Assembly (NCBI GenBank): GCA_018716135.1
Contig: DVKG01000012.1
Coordinates: 124,001 to 188,000 of the forward strand
DNA: 64,000 bases
Origin: Scybalosoma faecavium
GTDB lineage: Bacteria > Bacillota > Clostridia > Christensenellales > Christensenellaceae
Direction of reading: 5' to 3'
Shown piece by piece: positions 25,697 to 34,471 of this stretch. Within the stretch, counting starts at the first letter, position 1. Every line of letters begins with the position of its first letter. A program made the translations under genes and the position numbers. Under the pieces are notes generated by a model. That model did no database searches, was not told where the DNA came from, and saw nothing but the letters and a program-made list of their open reading frames with translations.

Positions 25697-26962
25697 TTGC
25701 ACTCCAATACTCAAACTCAGGAATCCAAAACGCAAACACAAACAGAAAGCATTTTGTCTAAAAAAATCGGCATACTGGGCGGCACTTTCAATCCGCCTCA
25801 CCTCGGACATCTATACATGGCTCAAATGGCCAGAGATGAATTCAATCTCGATGAGGTTCTTTTCATGCCGCTCGGAGACCCTCCGCATAAAAAAGGCGAA
25901 ATAGTCCTCGACAAAAACGCCCGCGCCATGCTTTCAGATATGATAGCCTCTGAAAGATCTTATATCACTTTAAGCCGAATCGAACTTGACAGACAAGGTT
26001 TTACATATACAGTTGATACGCTGACAGAACTTAGAGCTCAAATGCCTTATGCTGAGCTGTACTATATAATAGGTACGGACACTCTTTTCAAGCTGGAGGA
26101 ATGGAAAGACTATAAACGTGTATTCGAGCTGACCGAGTTTATATGTATCCCCCGTCCCGGCGACGACATACATGCCGTTTTCGACAAGCTCGCGTATTTT
26201 AAGCGTATTTATCACAAAAACATATTGTTAGGTCACGGAATGGGGCTTGACATTTCCTCCACCAAAGTTCGAGAATACATGCGCGCCGGCAAACCCATAG
26301 ATTCTCTCGTGGGGAAAAAAGTAGCGCATTATCTCACAGAACACGGAGTCTTGCAGACTGCCCTGCCGGAGCAAAAGCGCAATGAATATCTCGGGATTTT
26401 ACGCAAAGCAGTTGACAGCAGAAGGTACAATCACAGTCTTGGCGTTGAAAAAACAGCGCTTGAATTAGCGCATAGATTCGGAGTCGAAGAACGTACAGCT
26501 CAAACAGCGGCAATTTTTCATGATTTAGCTAAATGCCTGACGGACGACCAGCTCTTGACTATCGCTCAGGAAAACAATCTTCCGCTCAATGAAGTCACAA
26601 TAAAAGAACCGCGTCTGCTTCACGGTCCTGTCGCTGCGCTTTTTATGGAACGCGACTACGGAATAACTGACAGCGACATTCTCAACGCCGTGAGATACCA
26701 TACTACAGGGCGCAGAAATATGACACGCTTGGAGATGATAATTTACGTCTCTGATATAATAGAACCCAATCGCAAATTTGACGGAATAGAGGAGCTGAGA
26801 GAGATGTCAAAAAAATCTCTCTCCGGAACCACTTTCCTCGGAGTTCAGCGCGAGATATCCAATCTGCTTGAGCGAGGTTTCAGAATAGAGCCTAACTCTG
26901 TAGAAGCGTATAACTATCTTCTGGATCAGCGCAAGCGCGTTAGAAAAGACAAAAAAGATTAA
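25697..26962 (+). CDS. nadD: Fused nicotinate-nucleotide adenylyltransferase (NadD) and YqeK HD phosphohydrolase
   Basis: The 421-residue protein joins two enzymes. Residues about 25-215 are NadD with GGTFNPPHLGHL and the SSTKVREYM motif, which adenylates nicotinate mononucleotide for NAD synthesis. Residues about 230-410 are an HD-domain protein with IFHDLAK, HGPVAALF, YHTTGR and YVSDIIEPNR, matching YqeK, a diadenosine tetraphosphate hydrolase. The TTG at 25697 is chosen because AAAGGA lies 6 bases before it. In Bacillus nadD and yqeK are adjacent separate genes followed by rsfS; here they are one frame and rsfS still follows. A 20-residue Gln/Thr-rich N-terminal lead is odd. Confidence 0.93.
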   Translation: MHSNTQTQESKTQTQTESILSKKIGILGGTFNPPHLGHLYMAQMARDEFNLDEVLFMPLGDPPHKKGEIVLDKNARAMLSDMIASERSYITLSRIELDRQGFTYTVDTLTELRAQMPYAELYYIIGTDTLFKLEEWKDYKRVFELTEFICIPRPGDDIHAVFDKLAYFKRIYHKNILLGHGMGLDISSTKVREYMRAGKPIDSLVGKKVAHYLTEHGVLQTALPEQKRNEYLGILRKAVDSRRYNHSLGVEKTALELAHRFGVEERTAQTAAIFHDLAKCLTDDQLLTIAQENNLPLNEVTIKEPRLLHGPVAALFMERDYGITDSDILNAVRYHTTGRRNMTRLEMIIYVSDIIEPNRKFDGIEELREMSKKSLSGTTFLGVQREISNLLERGFRIEPNSVEAYNYLLDQRKRVRKDKKD

Positions 26963-26981
26963 TATAATTGGGAGGTTTTTC

Positions 26982-27350
26982 GTGAACAGTAAATTCGACA
27001 GCCTGGTATACGATATGGCTCAAATATTGGACAACCGCAAAGCGGAGGACATTGTACTCATAGATGTTAAAGGCATAACTATTATCGCCGACAGCTTCAT
27101 TATTTGCAGCGGCCGTTCCAGCACGCACATTAAAACTCTTGCCGATGAGCTGGAAGAGCAGATGGCTAAACGCGGTATTTTCAAAACCCGCATAGAGGGC
27201 TATCAGGAAGCACGCTGGATAGTTATGGACTTTGGCGACATTCTGGTACACATTTTCCACAATGACGAGCGCAAATTCTACGACATTGAACGCCTTTGGA
27301 AAAGCCAGGATAATTTTGAAAATTATGAGTCGCAAAACACACAGGAGTAA
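26982..27350 (+). CDS. rsfS: Ribosomal silencing factor RsfS
   Basis: The protein of 122 residues is in the Iojap/RsfS family. The motif DIVLIDVKGITIIADSFIICSGRSSTHIKTLADEL and the core WIVMDFGDILVHIFHNDERKFYDIERLW are diagnostic. RsfS binds ribosomal protein L14 and blocks subunit joining when nutrients are short. GGGAGG lies 8 bases before the GTG at 26982. It follows nadD-yqeK by 19 bases, as in Bacillus, and is followed by an enoyl-CoA hydratase-like gene after 2 bases. Confidence 0.95.
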   Translation: MNSKFDSLVYDMAQILDNRKAEDIVLIDVKGITIIADSFIICSGRSSTHIKTLADELEEQMAKRGIFKTRIEGYQEARWIVMDFGDILVHIFHNDERKFYDIERLWKSQDNFENYESQNTQE

Positions 27351-27352
27351 AA

Positions 27353-28132
27353 ATGCAATACATATTCTACTCTAAAAGCGAACACATAGCCACAATAACT
27401 TTAAACAGACCCGAAGTTCTCAACGCGATGAACGTCGAAATGACCGCCGAGCTTGCATCGGCATTAGCTCAAGCAGAAGCAGACAGAGACGTTCGAGTTG
27501 CCGTAATTAACAGCTCTATTCAAAAGTCCTTCACAGCCGGCGGAGACATAAAATACGAAAGTCAGCTCACAGAGACGACAGCCGTTGACTTCGCCGAAAA
27601 CGGAAAATCAGTAATGGACGCCATCGAGAGCTGCCGCGTTCCCGTTATACTCTCGGTTGACGGCTACAACCTCGGCGGCGGTATAGAGATGGCAGCAGCA
27701 GCCGATTTAGTCATAACCTCGGACAAGGCAAAATTCGGCATACCTACTATCAATCTCGGAACCGTCCCCGCGTGGGGCGCAACCGTTCGTCTTACAAGAG
27801 CCTTAGGCAGAGCACGAGCTTTTGATATTCTGGCCACAGGACGTATCTTCAGCGCGCAGGAAGCATATGACATGGGCTTGGCGCAGTATATAGTGCCTCG
27901 CGACGAACTGGCAGAGAAAACCCTCGAGCTGGCTAAAACCATAGCGGACAAGGCGCCCGGCGCTATGCAGCGTCTTAAATCCGCTATACTTTATTCTCTC
28001 AATTCCGATCAGAAAGACAGTATGAAGTACGAAACAAGCCTTTATGCCGATTGCTGCAACCTCGAAGACAGAGCAGAAGCCATGAGCGCTTTCCTGGAAA
28101 AGCGCGAACACAAGCCTTATACAGACAGATGA
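27353..28132 (+). CDS. Enoyl-CoA hydratase/isomerase family protein
   Basis: The crotonase-fold protein of 259 residues has the oxyanion hole motifs TAGGDIKY near residue 62 and YNLGGGIEMAAAADLVI near 103, and a C-terminal trimerisation helix. One of the two usual active-site glutamates (about residues 110 and 130 in hydratases) is not obvious: the region after the oxyanion motif reads FGIPTINLGTVPAWGATVRL. The substrate cannot be fixed; hydratase, isomerase or dehydration of crotonyl-type CoA are all possible. CAGGAG precedes the ATG, and it sits in the nadD-rsfS operon, an uncommon context. Confidence 0.88.
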   Translation: MQYIFYSKSEHIATITLNRPEVLNAMNVEMTAELASALAQAEADRDVRVAVINSSIQKSFTAGGDIKYESQLTETTAVDFAENGKSVMDAIESCRVPVILSVDGYNLGGGIEMAAAADLVITSDKAKFGIPTINLGTVPAWGATVRLTRALGRARAFDILATGRIFSAQEAYDMGLAQYIVPRDELAEKTLELAKTIADKAPGAMQRLKSAILYSLNSDQKDSMKYETSLYADCCNLEDRAEAMSAFLEKREHKPYTDR

Positions 28133-28142
28133 GGCGCAGAAT

Positions 28143-28292
28143 ATGGCATACATTATAGGACTCGCAGTATTGCTGTTTGCCGGACTGATAATCGGGATAG
28201 TTAAAAAGCTATTCTTCTTATGGATTATCTGTCTTATATTCATAATAGGCGCTGCTTCAACGATTATTCCTCAATTAAGCTCAATTTTCTAA
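28143..28292 (+). CDS. Small two-segment membrane protein
   Basis: This is a 49-residue frame starting at an ATG with GAGG 8 bases ahead and 10 bases after the enoyl-CoA hydratase-like stop. It encodes two hydrophobic stretches (about residues 3-19 and 23-40) separated by KK, ending in PQLSSIF. It lies before a strong terminator. I do not recognise it; it is too short to assign, but the ribosome site and hydrophobic composition support translation. Confidence 0.6.
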   Translation: MAYIIGLAVLLFAGLIIGIVKKLFFLWIICLIFIIGAASTIIPQLSSIF

Positions 28293-28305
28293 AATCGGCT
28301 CATTA

Positions 28306-28337
28306 ACACACTCTCGAAGCGCTGAGAGTGTGTTTTT
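28306..28337 (+). terminator. Terminator of the nadD-rsfS operon
   Basis: ACACACTCTC pairs with GAGAGTGTGT over an eight-base loop, then TTTTT. Excellent intrinsic terminator. Confidence 0.92.
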
Positions 28338-28376
28338 CTGAATAATGACATTGCGCTTAAAATAATTCAACTTTTC

Positions 28377-28400
28377 AATAAGGGGCGCCGCCCCGTCATT
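28377..28400. repeat. Short GC-rich dispersed sequence, copy 1
   Basis: The 24 bases from AATAAGG to CCCCGTCATT, with inner GGGGC/GCCCC pairing, match 22 of 24 positions at 60970-60993. The copy sits between two convergent terminators. Confidence 0.55.
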
Positions 28401-28416
28401 TCAATATGCACATACA

Positions 28417-28458
28417 ACAAAAAGCTGCGAGATGCAAGCAATTTCTCACAGCTTTTAT
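28417..28458 (-). terminator. Terminator after purD
   Basis: On the minus strand AAAAGCTGTGAG pairs with CTCGCAGCTTTT, one G-U, over a 14-base loop and ends in T residues. It closes the pur operon. Confidence 0.85.
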
Positions 28459-28470
28459 TATATATTTATT

Positions 28471-29727
28471 TTATTTCTTTATGCCTATGTCCTTACGATA
28501 GTGAGCGCCTTCGAATTTAATTTTTTCAACATTGGCGTAAGCTTTCTTTCTCGCTTCCTCCATCGTCGCGCCCTTCGCCGTTACGCCAAGCACACGGCCG
28601 CCGCTCGTGACGAGCTTTCCGCCGTCCAGCTTCGTCCCCGCGTGGAATACCATTACGTCAGGGTCAATATCCTCAAGGCCTGTTATTTCCTTGCCCTTTT
28701 CATAGCTTCCGGGATAACCGCCCGACGCCATTACTACACAAACCGCGGCGTCATCGCTAAACTTCAGCTCGACTTCATCAAGCTTTCCGTCAATTACTGC
28801 ATCAATAACATCCAGCAAATCGTTTTCCATACGGAACAGGACGGACTGAGCCTCCGGATCGCCAAAGCGCGCATTGTATTCAAGCACTTTGGGGCCGTCT
28901 TTTGTGAGCATCAAACCGAAGAATATAACTCCCTTGAAAGGTCTGCCTTCTTTTATAAGAGCGTCTACAGTGGGGGCAAATATCTTTTCCTCCACGTATT
29001 TCTGTACCTCGGGAGTGTATTTAGGCGTCGGAGAGAAGGTCCCCATTCCTCCGGTGTTTGTACCTTTATCGTTGTCCAAAGCGCGCTTATGATCCTGCGC
29101 ACTCGCCATAGGGCGCAGCGTCTTTCCGTCGCAGAATGTAAGCACCGATACCTCCGGACCTTCCATGAACTCCTCTACAACAAGAGTGTCGCCCGCGGAG
29201 CCGAAAGCCTTATCCTTCATTATCTTATCGAGAGCTTCTCTCGCCTGCTCTCTCGTTTCGCATATAAGCACGCCTTTCCCCAGCGCAAGACCATCCGCTT
29301 TGAGTACAGTCGGCAGCGGGCATACTTCAATATACTCCTTGGCTTTGCCATAATCGGTAAATACCTCATAAGCCGCTGTAGGAATGCCGTATTTTCTCAT
29401 CAAATCTTTAGAAAAAGATTTGCTCGCCTCTATTATAGCTGCGGCTTTGTTCGGGCCGAACGCGCGTATGCCCTTCTCTTCGAGAGCGTCTACCATACCC
29501 AAAGCGAGCGGATCATCCGGAGTAACTATTACCAAATCAATTGCATTTTTTACTGAAAAATCTACAACGCCTTCAATATCAGTCGCAGCGATAGGTACGT
29601 TAGCAGCCAAAGATGCAATTCCGCCGTTGCCGGGAGCGCAGTATATCTCCGTCTCGCGTTTGCTCTGCTTTAGTTTCCAAATAACGGCATGTTCTCGCCC
29701 GCCTCCGCCTATTACCAGAATTTTCAT
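28471..29727 (-). CDS. purD: Phosphoribosylamine-glycine ligase
   Basis: The 418-residue ATP-grasp enzyme has IGGGGREHA at its N-terminus, the family signature in EYNARFGDPEAQ near residue 285, and the C-terminal motif VFHAGTKLDGGKLVTSGGRVLGV. It joins glycine to phosphoribosylamine in the second step of purine synthesis. AAGGAGA precedes the ATG. It is the last gene of purECFMNHD, 12 bases after purH, and ends before a terminator. Confidence 0.97.
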   Translation of the reverse strand: MKILVIGGGGREHAVIWKLKQSKRETEIYCAPGNGGIASLAANVPIAATDIEGVVDFSVKNAIDLVIVTPDDPLALGMVDALEEKGIRAFGPNKAAAIIEASKSFSKDLMRKYGIPTAAYEVFTDYGKAKEYIEVCPLPTVLKADGLALGKGVLICETREQAREALDKIMKDKAFGSAGDTLVVEEFMEGPEVSVLTFCDGKTLRPMASAQDHKRALDNDKGTNTGGMGTFSPTPKYTPEVQKYVEEKIFAPTVDALIKEGRPFKGVIFFGLMLTKDGPKVLEYNARFGDPEAQSVLFRMENDLLDVIDAVIDGKLDEVELKFSDDAAVCVVMASGGYPGSYEKGKEITGLEDIDPDVMVFHAGTKLDGGKLVTSGGRVLGVTAKGATMEEARKKAYANVEKIKFEGAHYRKDIGIKK

Positions 29728-29739
29728 ATGAGTATCTCC

Positions 29740-31272
29740 TTAGTGCTTAAAGTGGCGCATATGCGAGAATACCATAGCAATGCCGTATTCATCAGCTTTT
29801 TTGATAGAATCCTCATCGCGAATCGAGCCGCCGGGATGAATTATCGCCGTAATGCCGGCTTTGCCTGCCGCCTCTACGCAGTCGTCAAACGGGAAGAACG
29901 CGTCGGAAGCAAGTACAGCGCCCTTTACTTCTTCTCCCGATCTTTCTATAGCCATGTTTGTAGACCAGATTCTGTTGGTCTGTCCCGGTCCTATGCCGAG
30001 AGAATGACCATCCTTAGCTATTGCAATGCCGTTAGATTTGGTATGCTTAACGAGCTTCATAGCAAAAATCAGGTCTTTCATCTCTTTATCTGTAGGCTTG
30101 CGCTTTGTGACCACGGTCAGTTCTTCGCCAAGCAGAGATGTGTTCGGCTCTTGGACAAGCATTCCGCCGTATACTTTCTTCATGTCCAGCTCTGCCTTGT
30201 ATTCTTTAACGCTGGGCAGGCGAAGCACGCGGAGGTTCTTTTTCTTACACAGCACAGCGAGAGCTTCCTCAGTATAGTCGGGAGCGATTATTATCTCGAG
30301 GAATATCTGTGCCATTTTCTCAGCAGCTTCGAGATCAATTGTTTCATTCGTCGCGACTATCCCGCCGAATATAGAAATCGGATCTGCGTCATATGCCTTT
30401 TGATATGCCTCAGCTACAGTTGCGCCTACGCCTACGCCACAGGGATTGGCATGCTTCACGCCTACTACAGCTACCTCATCCTTAAATTCGCGGAGTACAT
30501 CCAGCGCGCCGTTCGCATCGTTTATGTTGTTATAAGAAAGCTCCTTGCCGTTGAGCTGCTCTGCTTCACTGAGAGCGCCGGGCGTCATGAGCGGATTTTT
30601 ATAAAAAGCTGCATTCTGATGCGGATTCTCGCCGTAGCGCATTGTCTGAGCCTTCTCATAAGTAAGAGTGAGCTTATCGGGGAACGCGTTGCCCGTTATG
30701 CCGCGCAGATACGAAGAAATGAGCGCATCGTAAGCCGCAGTGTTCTCAAAGACCTTAGCAGCCAGGTAGAATTTTGTCTCACGAGTCACACCGCCGTTGT
30801 TCAGCTCTTCCAGAACCTTTGCGTAGTCCGCAGCATCTATCACTACAGCTACATCCTGCCAGTTTTTAGCAGCTGCGCGCAGCATAGTCGGACCGCCGAT
30901 GTCTATGTTTTCTATAGCATCTTCGAGAGTAACATCCGGTTTGCTTATAGTCTGCTTAAACGGATACAGATTAACAGCTACTACGTCAATAGGCGTAACG
31001 CCCAGCTCAGCGATCTGCTCCATGTGCTTTTCGTTGCCGCGCATAGCAAGTATGCCTGCGTGAATCATGGGATGCAGAGTCTTTACACGACCGTCGAGAC
31101 ACTCGGGAAACCCTGTAATATCTGATACATTAGTAACGGGAATGCCTGCCGCTTCGAGCGCACGCTGAGTACCTCCTGTGGAAAGTATCTCAAAGCCATT
31201 GCTCACCAAGCCGCGAGCGAAATCCTCTATACCTGTTTTATCAAAAACGCTTAAAAAAGCTCTTTTAGCCAT
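29740..31272 (-). CDS. purH: Bifunctional AICAR transformylase / IMP cyclohydrolase
   Basis: The protein of 510 residues has an N-terminal methylglyoxal-synthase-like cyclohydrolase domain (LSVFDKTGIEDFARGL, HPMIHAGILA, VVAVNLYPF) and a transformylase domain with VVGVKHANPCGVG and the C-terminal DAFFPFDD. It performs the last two steps to IMP. GAAGGAG precedes the ATG. The operon order is conserved with Bacillus. Confidence 0.97.
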   Translation of the reverse strand: MAKRAFLSVFDKTGIEDFARGLVSNGFEILSTGGTQRALEAAGIPVTNVSDITGFPECLDGRVKTLHPMIHAGILAMRGNEKHMEQIAELGVTPIDVVAVNLYPFKQTISKPDVTLEDAIENIDIGGPTMLRAAAKNWQDVAVVIDAADYAKVLEELNNGGVTRETKFYLAAKVFENTAAYDALISSYLRGITGNAFPDKLTLTYEKAQTMRYGENPHQNAAFYKNPLMTPGALSEAEQLNGKELSYNNINDANGALDVLREFKDEVAVVGVKHANPCGVGVGATVAEAYQKAYDADPISIFGGIVATNETIDLEAAEKMAQIFLEIIIAPDYTEEALAVLCKKKNLRVLRLPSVKEYKAELDMKKVYGGMLVQEPNTSLLGEELTVVTKRKPTDKEMKDLIFAMKLVKHTKSNGIAIAKDGHSLGIGPGQTNRIWSTNMAIERSGEEVKGAVLASDAFFPFDDCVEAAGKAGITAIIHPGGSIRDEDSIKKADEYGIAMVFSHMRHFKH

Positions 31273-31300
31273 ATTTATCTCCTTCTCAAAAAATAAGACC

Positions 31301-31921
31301 TTATACCAGAACTCGCACTATTCTTCCTTCTACCTTCAGCTTATCTTCGCAAAACAACGCTACGCTTCTGGGCAGAATGGTATGCTCAACTTTAAGCACG
31401 CGCGCCGCCAGCTCATCCGGCGTATCATCCGGCAGCACGGGAACGCTCTCCTGCATTATTATGGGGCCTGTATCAGCGCCTTCGTCTACAAAATGCACCG
31501 TCGCGCCGGATAGCTTCGCGCCATATGCTATAACTGCTTTGTGCACACGCTCTCCATAATAGCCCTTTCCGCAAAACGACGGTATGAGAGCCGGATGTAT
31601 GTTGATTATCTTGTTCTCAAACTTCTTAACCAGCTCTTTGCTGAGTATTGACATATATCCCGCGAGGACTATACCTTCCGCTCCGCAATCCTCAAGGGCT
31701 TTTAGATTGGCAGCGAAGAAATCCTCCTCGCTGTCGTAATCCTTTTTAGCTATCACGGCAGTGGGGATTCCCGCTTTTTTTGCGCGTTCCAGGGCATAAG
31801 CTCCATGCTTGCTCGATATGACAAGCGCCAGCTCGGCTTTTATTTTCCCCGAGCTTACATTGTCTATAATAGCCTGTAGATTTGTACCTCCGCCGGAAAC
31901 CATTACGGCAATGCGCTTCAT
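31301..31921 (-). CDS. purN: Phosphoribosylglycinamide formyltransferase
   Basis: The 206-residue protein has VMVSGGGTNLQAIID, the IVLAGYMSILS loop and the catalytic triad Asn-His-Asp in NIHPALIPSF and GATVHFVDEGADTG. It uses N10-formyltetrahydrofolate. Its ATG overlaps the purM stop by ATGA, so the two are translationally coupled. The length matches the single-domain PurN family. Confidence 0.97.
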   Translation of the reverse strand: MKRIAVMVSGGGTNLQAIIDNVSSGKIKAELALVISSKHGAYALERAKKAGIPTAVIAKKDYDSEEDFFAANLKALEDCGAEGIVLAGYMSILSKELVKKFENKIINIHPALIPSFCGKGYYGERVHKAVIAYGAKLSGATVHFVDEGADTGPIIMQESVPVLPDDTPDELAARVLKVEHTILPRSVALFCEDKLKVEGRIVRVLV

Positions 31922-32940
31922 TTGAAAGACACTCCCTTATCTCCCGGCACTATCTCTCCGATCAGCAGAGCTTCATCATCCGTTTCATCATTGATAAAGT
32001 CTATCGCAGCCTGAGCCTGATCCGCCGGCAGAGCCACGGCCATACCTATGCCCATATTAAATGTATTGCAGGCGTCGTTCATATCCAAATCTGCACGCTC
32101 CATTATCATTTCAAAAATGCGCGGCAGTTCCCAAGCAGAGAGATCTATCACCGCGTGACTTCCCTCCGCGGGCAGCATTCTCGGTACGTTTTCTATCAAG
32201 CCGCCGCCTGTAATGTGAGCTATGCCTTTCACATCAAATTTGTCTTTGAGTGCAAGTATTGTTTTTACATATATCTTCGTAGGTGTAATCAGCTTTTCGC
32301 CTATCGTCATCCCGAGCTTCTCGTCATATTCGCTGAGCGCGTTTTTGTTTATGTCAAAAACTCTGCGCACGAGAGAAAATCCGTTCGAGTGTACGCCGCT
32401 CGATTTCAGACCGATGATGGCATCGCCGGGTTTTATTTTACTTCCGTTTATTATCTCGCTCTTTTTTACAATGCCGACGCTGAACCCTGCCATATCGTAA
32501 TCGCCGGCGGCGTAAAACCCGGGCATCTCTGCCGTTTCTCCGCCTATGAGCGCACTTCCGGACTGCATACAGCCTTCGGAAACGCCTTTTACTATTTCCG
32601 CCGCTGTTTTAGGGTCCAGAGCGCCTGTTGCAATGTAATCCAAGAAGAAGAGCGGACGCGCTCCGTGGCATACTACGTCATTTACACACATAGCCACGCA
32701 GTCAATACCTACTGTGTCGTGTTTATCCAGTGTGATTGCAATTTTAAGTTTTGTGCCTACGCCGTCCGTACCCGACACGAGCACGTCTTCGTCGTTAATT
32801 TGATACATTCCGGCGAATGAGCCGAGATCGCCGAGGACTTCCGCGCCGCACGTCTTTTTAGCATGAGCCTTCATCAGCTTTACGGCTTCGTATCCTCTTT
32901 CTACATCTACGCCCGCGTCCTTGTATGTGATTTTTGCCAT
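31918..32940 (-). CDS. purM: Phosphoribosylformylglycinamidine cyclo-ligase
   Basis: The AIR synthetase of 340 residues has TYKDAGVDVERG at its N-terminus, VSGTDGVGTKLKIA, GGETAEMPGFY and GIAHITGGGLIENVPRMLP, all family motifs. It closes the imidazole ring using ATP. GGAGAAA precedes the ATG, with 10 bases after purF. PurL and PurQ/PurS, which make its substrate, are not in this window; in Bacillus they lie between purC and purF, so they must be elsewhere. Confidence 0.97.
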   Translation of the reverse strand: MAKITYKDAGVDVERGYEAVKLMKAHAKKTCGAEVLGDLGSFAGMYQINDEDVLVSGTDGVGTKLKIAITLDKHDTVGIDCVAMCVNDVVCHGARPLFFLDYIATGALDPKTAAEIVKGVSEGCMQSGSALIGGETAEMPGFYAAGDYDMAGFSVGIVKKSEIINGSKIKPGDAIIGLKSSGVHSNGFSLVRRVFDINKNALSEYDEKLGMTIGEKLITPTKIYVKTILALKDKFDVKGIAHITGGGLIENVPRMLPAEGSHAVIDLSAWELPRIFEMIMERADLDMNDACNTFNMGIGMAVALPADQAQAAIDFINDETDDEALLIGEIVPGDKGVSFK

Positions 32941-32950
32941 AATTTTCTCC

Positions 32951-34450
32951 TTATTTGCTTTCGTCTGTTTTCAGCGCTTCTGTCAGATCCAGCTTCTGCG
33001 TCCATTCGCACTCCTTGGGGATATCGACAGGATATTCTCCGTCAAAGCATCCCGTGCAGAAGTTGCATCCTGCCCCTTCGACTGTTTTGAGCATGTCCTC
33101 TTTAGAGAGATAATGCAGCGAATCCGCTCCGATTATGCGGCAAATCTCGTCTACACTGTGCTGAGAACCTATCAATTGATCGTGCGACGGAGTGTCTATG
33201 CCGAAATAACACGGGAACGCCACGGGAGGAGAGCTTATCAGCATATGAACCTCTCTCGCCCCTGCGAGCCTGAGCATTTCTACTATCTTCTTACTGGTAG
33301 TTCCGCGAACTATTGAATCGTCTATGAGAACGAGCTTTTTCCCTCTGACGTTTCTCTCCATTGCATTCAGCTTGAGCTTAACCCCGCGCTCACGCAAGGA
33401 CTGTTCCGGCTGGATAAAAGTACGACCTACATATCTGTTTTTAGACAGAGCCAGCTTATATGGAATGCCGGACTCTTCCGCATAACCGACGGCCGCCGGA
33501 GTAGCGGAATCCGGAACGCCGCTGACAAGATCCACATCCTTAGGGAACGCCTGCGCCAAGCGCTTGCCCATCTCTTCGCGCGCTTTATACACGCTTATTC
33601 CGTCTATTACGGAATCCGGACGTGCAAAATAAACATATTCGAATATGCAGAGCTTCGTATCAACTTCGTTGTGCGTCTGATATGATTTGAAACCTTCTTT
33701 TGTGATAACTACTATCTCGCCCGGGCGCACATCACGTATGTATTCTGCATCAATCGCATCGAATGCACATGTCTCGCTGGAAAGAACAAAGCTGTCGTCC
33801 AGTTTGCCCAATGCAAGCGGACGGATTCCCTGAGGATCGCGCACGCCTATGAGCGAATCATTTGTAGCTATTACAAGAGCATAAGAGCCGCGCACAATGC
33901 TCATCATTTTCTTAATACCTTCGACCAAACCCAGCTTTGCCGTCTTAGCAATAAGATACGCCATTATTTCCGTATCTATAGTAGTCTGGAATATCGCGCC
34001 GTCTTCCTCAAGCTTATTCTTGAGAATATGTGCGTTTACGAGGTTTCCGTTATGCGCCATTGCCATTTTGCCGTTTTTATAAGACATCATGAGCGGCTGT
34101 GCGTTAAGCACCTGACTGTCTCCCGTCGTGGAGTAGCGCACGTGGCCGACGCCTATCGTGCCGCCCATTATATTCTCCATGCCGTCTTTAAAGACTTCGG
34201 AACAAAGCCCCATGCCTTTATGCAGGCGCATATCGTCGCCATAGGAAACCGCTATCCCGGCGCTTTCCTGCCCACGATGCTGCAAAGAATACAGTCCGAT
34301 ATAACATGCCTCGGCAGGGTCGTATTTGTTGTCGCTCATGAGTATTCCGAATACTCCGCATTCTTCTTGCATTGCGTCGTCATTCGGTTTGGCTCTCAGG
34401 TACACGCCTTCTGCGCAGCGATTGCATTGCTGCATTCTGCATTTTAGCAT
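32951..34450 (-). CDS. purF: Amidophosphoribosyltransferase
   Basis: The protein of 499 residues has the N-terminal nucleophile Cys in EECGVFGI near residue 31 after a propeptide, followed by the glutaminase domain (SLQHRGQESAGIAV) and a phosphoribosyl pyrophosphate domain with VLIDDSIVRGTTSKKIV near residue 366. The C-terminus has cysteines in GAGCNFCTGCFDGEYPVDIP, which with Cys in the middle forms the [4Fe-4S] cluster of Bacillus-type PurF. It starts purine synthesis and is feedback-inhibited by nucleotides. AGGAG precedes the ATG. Confidence 0.97.
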   Translation of the reverse strand: MLKCRMQQCNRCAEGVYLRAKPNDDAMQEECGVFGILMSDNKYDPAEACYIGLYSLQHRGQESAGIAVSYGDDMRLHKGMGLCSEVFKDGMENIMGGTIGVGHVRYSTTGDSQVLNAQPLMMSYKNGKMAMAHNGNLVNAHILKNKLEEDGAIFQTTIDTEIMAYLIAKTAKLGLVEGIKKMMSIVRGSYALVIATNDSLIGVRDPQGIRPLALGKLDDSFVLSSETCAFDAIDAEYIRDVRPGEIVVITKEGFKSYQTHNEVDTKLCIFEYVYFARPDSVIDGISVYKAREEMGKRLAQAFPKDVDLVSGVPDSATPAAVGYAEESGIPYKLALSKNRYVGRTFIQPEQSLRERGVKLKLNAMERNVRGKKLVLIDDSIVRGTTSKKIVEMLRLAGAREVHMLISSPPVAFPCYFGIDTPSHDQLIGSQHSVDEICRIIGADSLHYLSKEDMLKTVEGAGCNFCTGCFDGEYPVDIPKECEWTQKLDLTEALKTDESK

Positions 34451-34471
34451 TATTTACTCCTACCTTTTAAA

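Noticed and set aside
29689..31125. 478-residue open frame opposite purH
   Set aside because: It mirrors codon usage of purH and has no motif or start signal.
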